Shown here: one piece after another, positions 58,272-64,000 of the stretch
Numbering within the stretch: position 1 is the first letter of the stretch
How the letters are laid out: every line of letters begins with the position of its first letter
Assembly: GCA_016845365.1 (NCBI GenBank)
Contig: JAERST010000013.1
Span: 140,714 to 204,713 of the forward strand
Direction: 5' to 3'
Origin: Methanobacteriota archaeon
GTDB lineage: Archaea > Thermoplasmatota > Poseidoniia > Poseidoniales > Thalassarchaeaceae
Length of the DNA: 64,000 nt
Notes under the pieces: model-generated
Databases searched by the model: none
Told to the model about the DNA's origin: nothing
Seen by the model: the letters and a program-made list of their open reading frames with translations, nothing else
Position numbers and translations under genes: made by a program

Positions 58272-60671
58272 TCAGTATGGCGGATCGCTGATCGTTTCAA
58301 TTCTCTCATCTGGTTCAGGAGGACGCATATCGCGCTGGAGGATATCGTCCTCTCGGGATGTCAGAGTCATCAAACTAAATGCTATCATCACCAATGCAAA
58401 CATCCCACCCAGAATCAACATTTCAGTCGAAAGCTGGGTTAGAGGGTCATCTGCAGGTGGATCTTCCATTCCTAGTTCTTCGTCCTCTTTTTCTGGCGGG
58501 GGAACAGGGACTGGGAACTCGGGTGGAGGAGGCAGGAAAACATCGGGGTCTTCCGGGTCAACATCGATTATGTCTCCCCAACCATCTCCATCACTATCGA
58601 GGCAACCGAGAACGCTGCCCTTGGTTGAATTTCCCCATTCATCAGGACAGAAATCGATCGTGTCATTGAAACCATCTTCGTCTCGGTCATCAGTCGACCA
58701 ATCATCGATGCAACCATCGCCGTTCACATCGGTTTCTGGAGTTGAAATCCAACCCAGAGGGCTGTACGGACACGAGTCATAGACGTCGAGGACGGTATCA
58801 GAATCATCATCATCGTCCTCGTCGGCATCTCGGCAGCCATCCCAATCGTAATCATTGGTTCCATTCGGCCGCCAACCGATCACACCGTGTTGGCAAGAGT
58901 CGTCTAAATCGTGAACCCAATCATTGTCGTCGTCCCTATCTTCGAGATTCATGCAGCCGTCTGAATCGTAATCCTCTCGCAGATTATAGACGTGGTATTC
59001 CCCATTTATCGTATCTAGCCCACTGTGGCTGTAAATGAATAATGAGAACCCATATGGACAGGAATCCTGCTCGTTCTCCACCAAATCTGCATCGATGTCA
59101 GGGTCGCATACGTCCCCGAGACGGTCTCCCTTCTCTCCCCTAACCCATGTGCCATTCCCATCGAGATTTTCTTGCCCTGGATTATGTATCCATCTGCAAT
59201 TATCCACTAGGTCAGCGACACCGTCTGAATCAGAATCAATCATAAATGTCCAGACGAAAGATTTGGTGCTAGAACCCGTGCTTTGGCTTGTCCCGTTGAA
59301 ATCACCATTTCCAGAGTGATAGCCGCCTATAGTGAACAACCCATCCTTGCTCATTCCAATGTCTCGAGCGAATATTTGTCCAGCAGCATCCATTGATTCA
59401 GACCAGACAATTTCAGTGCCGTTTCGAATGATTAGCGCAATCGCCATAGAATTGCCTGTGTGGTTCTCACCTGCCACCTCTACACGACTCGAGGTCGATT
59501 CGAAAAGTAGAGCGACATCGCCTTGTTCGTTCACAGAAAGGTCTCTGAGATATTCTTCGCCAACCCCGCCCAGTCGTTTGAATCCAATCATCTGGCCGTC
59601 ACTATCAAGTTGAGCGATTGCGACATCTCGTCCTCCATCTGGCGAGTACGTCTTACCATCAAACTCGATGTCGCGATCGAAGCTCCATGCAGCGATTGAA
59701 AGGTTATCTTCGTATTCGACAATCTTCCCCTTCATCTTGGATTTGCTTTGCGAGCCAGTTTGGGCGAAAGCCCAGACCCAATCCCCCTCAGGTGAGAGTT
59801 TCGCGGCGAAGTAATCTTGGGGCTGATTGGCTTTAATTGTCAAATCTCCAAAGTGCAACTCTTCAGCAAAGAGTCCGCTGACCAGCATACTCCCATCTGG
59901 CCTAATCTCGAGCCCGTGTGCTGAATCTGAGCCACCTCCTGTCAAGGTGCGAATCATCCTCAGTTGACCGTCGATGGAATAGCGACGCAGGAGGATATCT
60001 TTACTAGAAAAATTGGCGTAAAGCAATCCTTCATCCTCGTCAATTTCGACTTCATCAGATCTGAAATCGATGAGACTCGAATTCATTCGTGAGATATCAA
60101 TCGAAGTTACCCCACCAGCATGACCGACGATTATGGCTTCTTTTTGATCTGTCATCTGAACGAAGCCGGCTCCATCATTCTCGCTTGAACCATAGACTTC
60201 GTGAAACAAAATTTCACCGCTTGGATCGAGTACAAGAAAGAAGGTATCGTAGCCTCCTTGGTTCTCATAAGTCGTGCCTTGAATGGTCATCGGACCGTCC
60301 CAGAAGTGAGCAGTCACCATTGCTTGTCCGCGATTATTTACAGAAATCCGATCGGTGGCTACTTTTCCATTCGATGTGAGGTGGATTGACCAGACGAATT
60401 CTCCATCCCTCATCCTTCCTACGACACTAGATACCTGCCCATCGCTGTAATGTCTCTCATCTGCTTGATATGAGCAGCAGTAATTGATTCCCACCCAAAT
60501 GTCATCTTCTGAAACGTGCATGTATTCGCCTGAGCCGTAAGAGACAGGGGTCAATTGAGCCCAGCCAGCTCCACCATTTGGGAAGATGATTGAGGTTTCA
60601 CTGGCGACTCCTTGTGCGAGGGGCGCGGTTGAGGCAAGAATGAGGATTGTCACCAACCCCATGGCCCTCAT
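58272..60671 (-). CDS. Large surface protein: propeller-like repeats, Asp-rich Ca-binding repeats, C-terminal anchor
   Basis: The 799-residue protein begins with a signal peptide (VTILILASTAPLAQGVA). Residues about 30-470 hold repeated units with WxxxxxxxG and GGxG patterns (AGWAQLTPVSYGSGE, FVWSIHLTSNGKVATD, WVWAFAQTGSQSKSK), like SBBP-type beta propellers. Residues about 475-705 are Asp-rich TSP3-like repeats with Cys pairs (DSDSDGVADLVDNCRWIHNP, DSDGDGWGDIIDVDPEDPD). A Pro-rich spacer and a helix (LSTEMLILGGMFALVMIAFS) with a charged tail anchor it. Its architecture parallels the SGNH protein at 42.6 kb. Start at ATG 60671 or 60662. Confidence 0.8.
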   Translation of the reverse strand: MRAMGLVTILILASTAPLAQGVASETSIIFPNGGAGWAQLTPVSYGSGEYMHVSEDDIWVGINYCCSYQADERHYSDGQVSSVVGRMRDGEFVWSIHLTSNGKVATDRISVNNRGQAMVTAHFWDGPMTIQGTTYENQGGYDTFFLVLDPSGEILFHEVYGSSENDGAGFVQMTDQKEAIIVGHAGGVTSIDISRMNSSLIDFRSDEVEIDEDEGLLYANFSSKDILLRRYSIDGQLRMIRTLTGGGSDSAHGLEIRPDGSMLVSGLFAEELHFGDLTIKANQPQDYFAAKLSPEGDWVWAFAQTGSQSKSKMKGKIVEYEDNLSIAAWSFDRDIEFDGKTYSPDGGRDVAIAQLDSDGQMIGFKRLGGVGEEYLRDLSVNEQGDVALLFESTSSRVEVAGENHTGNSMAIALIIRNGTEIVWSESMDAAGQIFARDIGMSKDGLFTIGGYHSGNGDFNGTSQSTGSSTKSFVWTFMIDSDSDGVADLVDNCRWIHNPGQENLDGNGTWVRGEKGDRLGDVCDPDIDADLVENEQDSCPYGFSLFIYSHSGLDTINGEYHVYNLREDYDSDGCMNLEDRDDDNDWVHDLDDSCQHGVIGWRPNGTNDYDWDGCRDADEDDDDDSDTVLDVYDSCPYSPLGWISTPETDVNGDGCIDDWSTDDRDEDGFNDTIDFCPDEWGNSTKGSVLGCLDSDGDGWGDIIDVDPEDPDVFLPPPPEFPVPVPPPEKEDEELGMEDPPADDPLTQLSTEMLILGGMFALVMIAFSLMTLTSREDDILQRDMRPPEPDERIETISDPPY

Positions 60672-60841
60672 GGAGATTGAATCGCCTCTTTCTGAGGAAA
60701 AGCGTATTCCCGTCTCGCGCGCGTGATGAGTCTGGACGCTGGTGCCTCAATAGTCGGTAAATTTGGGGATACAGACCTGATTCGTGCCGGTCGGACCAAC
60801 GAGATTGGGTTCAAAGAGCCGACACGGGCTGACCCGCACTG

Positions 60842-62128
60842 ATGAGCGAGCCAAGTTGGCAACTCAGATGCGTGCGCTGCGAGGCAACTTACCCAGGGCT
60901 CGACCTGCGTTACCGCTGCGATTGTGGGGGCACACTCGATGTCGTCCACGACCTATCCGCGTGCAATTTGACGCGAGAGGTGCTCGACTCTCGACTTGCC
61001 TCCAAAGCACCTCTCGACCGTTCGGGCGTCTGGCGCTTCCGCGAACTTATCCTACCACTGGGCGACGAAACCCTTGCGAGCGTTGCGGCGGCGCGTGGAG
61101 AGGGCTCAACCCAACTCTACGATGCGGGTGCGGTGGGGCGCGAAGTCGGTGTGGCTGACCTCTGGCTCAAACACGAAGGCGAGAACCCAACAGGCTCATT
61201 CAAAGACCGCGGAATGACCGCTGGAATTACCGTTGCAAAACACCTTGGAATGCGCGCTGTTGCTTGCGCTTCAACAGGCAATACATCTGCTTCGATGGCT
61301 TCCTATGCAGCGATTTCGGGCTTGGATGCCATCGTCTTTATTCCAGAAGGAAAAATCGCTTTTGGCAAACTTTCTCAGGCTCTGGCTTACGGTGCGAAGA
61401 CGATTCAAATCGAGGGTGATTTTGACGATGCGATGGCGCTTGTTCAGGATGTTTGTGCGAGTGAAGGGATCTATCTGGTGAACTCGATTAACCCGTTCCG
61501 CATCGAAGGTCAGAAGGCGATTGGCTTCGAAATAATGCAGGATTTGGACTGGCAAGTTCCAGATTGGATTGTGCTCCCGGGCGGAAACTTGGGCAATAAT
61601 ACGGCCATCTCCAAGGGCTTGCTCGAACTGCTTGAACTCGGTATAATTGACCGGCTGCCGAGGCTGGCGGTGGTTCAGGCAGCCGGGGCCAATCCGCTGT
61701 ATACTGCATGGCTCGGTGGCGAGGATGTCGAGCCTGTGAAGGCAGAAACTATCGCCACCGCGATCAAAATTGGAAATCCAGTTTCTTGGCGTAAATCGAT
61801 GCGTGGTCTTGAGGCTTTGAATGGGGTCGTGACCGAGGTTAGCGATGACCAGATTATGGATGCTAAGGCGCTGGTTGACGCGGCTGGGATCGGTGCGGAA
61901 CCGGCTAGCTGCGCCACTGTTGCAGGTATCCGACGCCTCGTCGATGAGGGTGTGATTGGTGCCGATGAGCGAGTCGTCGGTATCCTCACTGGTAATGTTC
62001 TGAAAGACCCAGATGTTGTCGTCGATTATCACGCTGGAGAACTCGATGGGATTGAGTCTCGGCGCGCGAATGCTCCGATTTCTGCAAGTGCCGATATCGA
62101 TGAGATTCGGCGCATCATCCGTTCGTAG
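60842..62128 (+). CDS. thrC: Threonine synthase
   Basis: PLP enzyme converting phosphohomoserine to threonine. The 428-residue protein has an N-terminal zinc-ribbon-like segment (LRCVRCEATYPGLDLRYRCD). The PLP Lys lies in ENPTGSFKDRGMTAGIT near residue 120, followed by ACASTGNTSASMASYAAISG and VLPGGNLGNNTAISKGL as phosphate loops. This is the short class II archaeal/plant-type layout. ATG at 60842 is clear. A homoserine-kinase-like gene occurs 5 kb away. Confidence 0.95.
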   Translation: MSEPSWQLRCVRCEATYPGLDLRYRCDCGGTLDVVHDLSACNLTREVLDSRLASKAPLDRSGVWRFRELILPLGDETLASVAAARGEGSTQLYDAGAVGREVGVADLWLKHEGENPTGSFKDRGMTAGITVAKHLGMRAVACASTGNTSASMASYAAISGLDAIVFIPEGKIAFGKLSQALAYGAKTIQIEGDFDDAMALVQDVCASEGIYLVNSINPFRIEGQKAIGFEIMQDLDWQVPDWIVLPGGNLGNNTAISKGLLELLELGIIDRLPRLAVVQAAGANPLYTAWLGGEDVEPVKAETIATAIKIGNPVSWRKSMRGLEALNGVVTEVSDDQIMDAKALVDAAGIGAEPASCATVAGIRRLVDEGVIGADERVVGILTGNVLKDPDVVVDYHAGELDGIESRRANAPISASADIDEIRRIIRS

Positions 62129-62183
62129 GCGACGTCACTGATGCGCCCGTTGATTGAAGAATGAGAGGTGACTCGGATGAGTC

Positions 62184-62510
62184 ATGTTCGACATCGCCTC
62201 GGCGGTCTTCGGCGAGTTCCAGGACAGCATTGTTGCCACATTCGGCGATTCTCTTGGCTGGCTTGTCGGCCACGCATTGATCGTTGGAACTGCCGCTCTT
62301 GTCTGGTTCACTTGGACTGGTCGCGACCACATCCGCGCTAAGTCTGGATGGGACCGTTCCACACTCCTCGATATGGCGACTGTCGCTTTGTTGACTTTAG
62401 CGCAGTACGCGGTTTTCACGGGCAACTTCGGCTTCCCAGTTGGCCCTTCAATCGGTGTTGCATTCGCCGGTGCTATGTTCGCACGATGGTGCGTCAACGT
62501 CCTCAACTAA
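62184..62510 (+). CDS. Small membrane protein, unknown function
   Basis: The 108-residue protein has about three hydrophobic segments (GWLVGHALIVGTAALVWFTW, LLDMATVALLTLAQYAVFTG and GPSIGVAFAGAMFARWCVN). A charged loop (GRDHIRAKSGWDRS) separates the first two. A GAGGTGA element lies upstream of the ATG. No family was recognised. The PINA-like ATPase follows 88 nt later. Confidence 0.65.
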   Translation: MFDIASAVFGEFQDSIVATFGDSLGWLVGHALIVGTAALVWFTWTGRDHIRAKSGWDRSTLLDMATVALLTLAQYAVFTGNFGFPVGPSIGVAFAGAMFARWCVNVLN

Positions 62511-62598
62511 GGCATTGGCAGGATTCAGGGGCGGACTCGCCGCTCTGGTTGTCATCGACCCCCCAACGGTGAAAGGCCGCTGGCTTACTCAGTGAGGT

Positions 62599-63969
62599 AT
62601 GGCGGCCTTCGGCGACCATCCTCCTCTGCCAGATTCGCTCGAGAGTCTGCTCGCCGATGAGACGGCTTCGACAGTTTTTCTCAAGGCGGAATGCGTACCT
62701 CGGGTCAAGGCCGGCCACATCAGTGCTCTGAGGTTGGAGGAAGTTGAGGGCGAGGTCTGGGACAAGCCCGCGCTCGAGGGATTGGCTGAGGAGTTGGCGA
62801 TGGTCGTTGAGCAGCACGATGCGCGCTCGGATTGCTTCATCGAGATCGAGCGCGAGGGCTGTCGAATCATGCAGATTGGTGATTTGCGAGTTACCTGCGC
62901 TTGGCCACCGTTTTCGGAGGCTTGGGAAATCACTGTTGTTCGTCCGGTGGCCCACCTGAAATTGAGTGATTACGAGCTTAACGATGAGTTAGTTCGCAGG
63001 CTTTCCGACCATCATCGAGGTGTCTTCGTGGTCGGTAAACCCGGGAGTGGAAAGACCACCTTCGCCCAAGCGATTGCAGCCCACCTCGATGAGAGGGTTG
63101 GGGCGATGGTCAAGACGATGGAGGCACCACGCGACTTGCAAGTTCCTCAGCGGGTTACCCAATACGCTCCGCTCGAGGGAGACTTGGAGAAAACCGCCGA
63201 GGTCATTTTCCTCGTCAGACCAGATTTCGTCATCTTTGACGAGGTTCGGCGAGCCCGTGATTTCGAGATTTTTGGCGATGTCCGCCTCGCCGGTGTTGGA
63301 CTACTCGGTGTGACCCACGCAAATAGCGCACTGGAAGCCATTCAACGCCTCGTGGGCAAGGTAGAATTAGGCCTCATTTCCCAAGTTCTTGACACGGTAA
63401 TCAACATCGAGAAAGGCAAGGTCAGCGAGGTGCTTGAGCTCAGAATGGTAGTGCGCGCACCGACCGGGATGGAATCAGACCTCAGCCGACCGGTCATCGA
63501 AATCAAGCGATTTCCTAGTGGCGAGTTAACCCACGAAATGTTCGCCTTCGGCTCAGAAATCGCAGTAGTTCCAGTCAGCGGGGCGGGCGGAGACGGCGGC
63601 AGCCCCGCATGGCGCCTCGCAGCAGAGGAACTCAAGCGCGAGGCGACCCGATTAACCGGAATCTCAGTCCTTCACGCACAATTCCTCACCGATGCTTCAG
63701 CCGACATATACGTCGACGATTCAGCAATCGGCGCAATGGTCGGCCCAGGCGGAGATGCAATCCGCTCACTCGAGAAGGATCTGGGCCGCATCAAACTCAA
63801 CGTAAAATCAGTCACAGAATTACCACGCGCTCTACGCAAAAAACTCGAGCGCGATTCGTGGGGCGGCAATGACCTCGAGGAATGGCGCAGCCGCTCCGGC
63901 CGCCAGTGGGAACATGGCGGCGGCAAGCGAAAAGGTGGCGGAAAACGCGGCAAGCGCGGCCGCCGCTGA
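62599..63969 (+). CDS. PINA/PilT-family ATPase with KH domain, lacking the PIN domain
   Basis: The 456-residue RecA-like hexameric ATPase of the archaeal PINA family has a characteristic N-region (STVFLKAECVPRVKAGHISA and LRVTCAWPPFSEAWEITVVR). It then has Walker A GVFVVGKPGSGKTTFAQAIA near residue 146, Walker B FVIFDEVRRARDFE, THANSALEAIQRL and a KH domain with GAMVGPGGDAIRSLEKDLG near residue 380. The tail is Gly/Lys/Arg-rich. Known PINA proteins carry an N-terminal PIN nuclease of about 150 residues; it is missing here and not found upstream. The protein is thus an ATPase/RNA or DNA translocase without its own nuclease. The start ATG is clear. Confidence 0.85.
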   Translation: MAAFGDHPPLPDSLESLLADETASTVFLKAECVPRVKAGHISALRLEEVEGEVWDKPALEGLAEELAMVVEQHDARSDCFIEIEREGCRIMQIGDLRVTCAWPPFSEAWEITVVRPVAHLKLSDYELNDELVRRLSDHHRGVFVVGKPGSGKTTFAQAIAAHLDERVGAMVKTMEAPRDLQVPQRVTQYAPLEGDLEKTAEVIFLVRPDFVIFDEVRRARDFEIFGDVRLAGVGLLGVTHANSALEAIQRLVGKVELGLISQVLDTVINIEKGKVSEVLELRMVVRAPTGMESDLSRPVIEIKRFPSGELTHEMFAFGSEIAVVPVSGAGGDGGSPAWRLAAEELKREATRLTGISVLHAQFLTDASADIYVDDSAIGAMVGPGGDAIRSLEKDLGRIKLNVKSVTELPRALRKKLERDSWGGNDLEEWRSRSGRQWEHGGGKRKGGGKRGKRGRR

Positions 63970-64000
63970 CAAGGCCAACCCACCCCAACCTTCCCCCAAA

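Noticed and set aside
60668..60949. Minus-strand frame between the surface protein and thrC
   Set aside because: It overlaps the start of threonine synthase, lacks family features, and the spacer is better seen as a divergent promoter region.
1..64000. CRISPR arrays, transposons, prophage or restriction systems
   Set aside because: No evenly spaced repeats, transposase, integrase, capsid or restriction genes were seen on either strand.

Overview
The window is a gene-dense stretch of an archaeal chromosome, most likely from a marine Thermoplasmatota lineage such as Marine Group II (Candidatus Poseidoniales). The archaeal assignment rests on genes seen here: geranylgeranylglyceryl phosphate synthase, ribosomal protein LX/L18Ae, prefoldin alpha, an FtsY with an acidic N-terminus, a beta-CASP RNA nuclease and a PINA/PilT-like ATPase with a KH domain. 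The order-level placement is inference from the mix of these genes with bacterial-type genes (uvrA, lysE-like, cysDNC, marC), many Cys-lipobox lipoproteins and large Ca-binding-repeat surface proteins. No rRNA, CRISPR array, transposase or phage gene was seen. One tRNA was found.

Layout. 1-7.3 kb: M23 peptidase lipoprotein (5' end outside the window), methyltransferase-like TPR protein, NAD-dependent epimerase, and two tandem Asp-box propeller lipoproteins. 7.3-13.8 kb: LysE exporter, Bax-inhibitor-1-like protein, UvrA and MoeA on the minus strand, then a divergent TauE/SafE permease. 13.8-18.0 kb (minus): proline/lysine-rich zinc protein, a purine salvage pair (NCS2 permease and Apt) and a beta-CASP nuclease. 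18.2-20.0 kb: a lipid-type cluster of ferredoxin, a flavoprotein-like protein and GGGP synthase.

20.6-29.0 kb: the archaeal LX - prefoldin alpha - ftsY series, split by a block of sulfur activation genes. The block holds two PAPS-type sulfotransferases, a two-TM protein, the PAP phosphatase CysQ, CysD and a CysN-CysC fusion. Together these make PAPS, use it and remove the PAP by-product. No PAPS or sulfite reductase is present, so the block reads as a sulfation module rather than assimilatory sulfate reduction. A third sulfotransferase sits beside a glycosyltransferase at 56-58 kb.

29-36.5 kb: a membrane-anchored receiver-like protein, a Ura3-type OMP decarboxylase, PurL and PurQ, and an RluA pseudouridine synthase. 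36.5-52.7 kb: transporters, small membrane proteins and secreted enzymes (S15-like lipoprotein hydrolase, SGNH hydrolase with thrombospondin-3-like repeats, M50 and M28 peptidases), a DDAH-like amidinohydrolase, a HAD phosphatase, a B3/B4-domain protein and MarC. 52.7-64 kb: tRNA-Leu(GAG) with an inverted copy of its 3' end, an ABC-2 exporter, MOSC and homoserine-kinase-like genes, the glycosyltransferase/sulfotransferase pair, a large surface propeller protein, threonine synthase and a PIN-less PINA-type ATPase.

Many genes overlap by 4 nt (ATGA, GTGA, CTGA, TTGA). Several first genes have an AT-rich box 25-30 nt before the start codon, which suggests leaderless transcripts. Internal genes often carry a Shine-Dalgarno sequence. 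No stretch longer than 300 bases lacks a gene.
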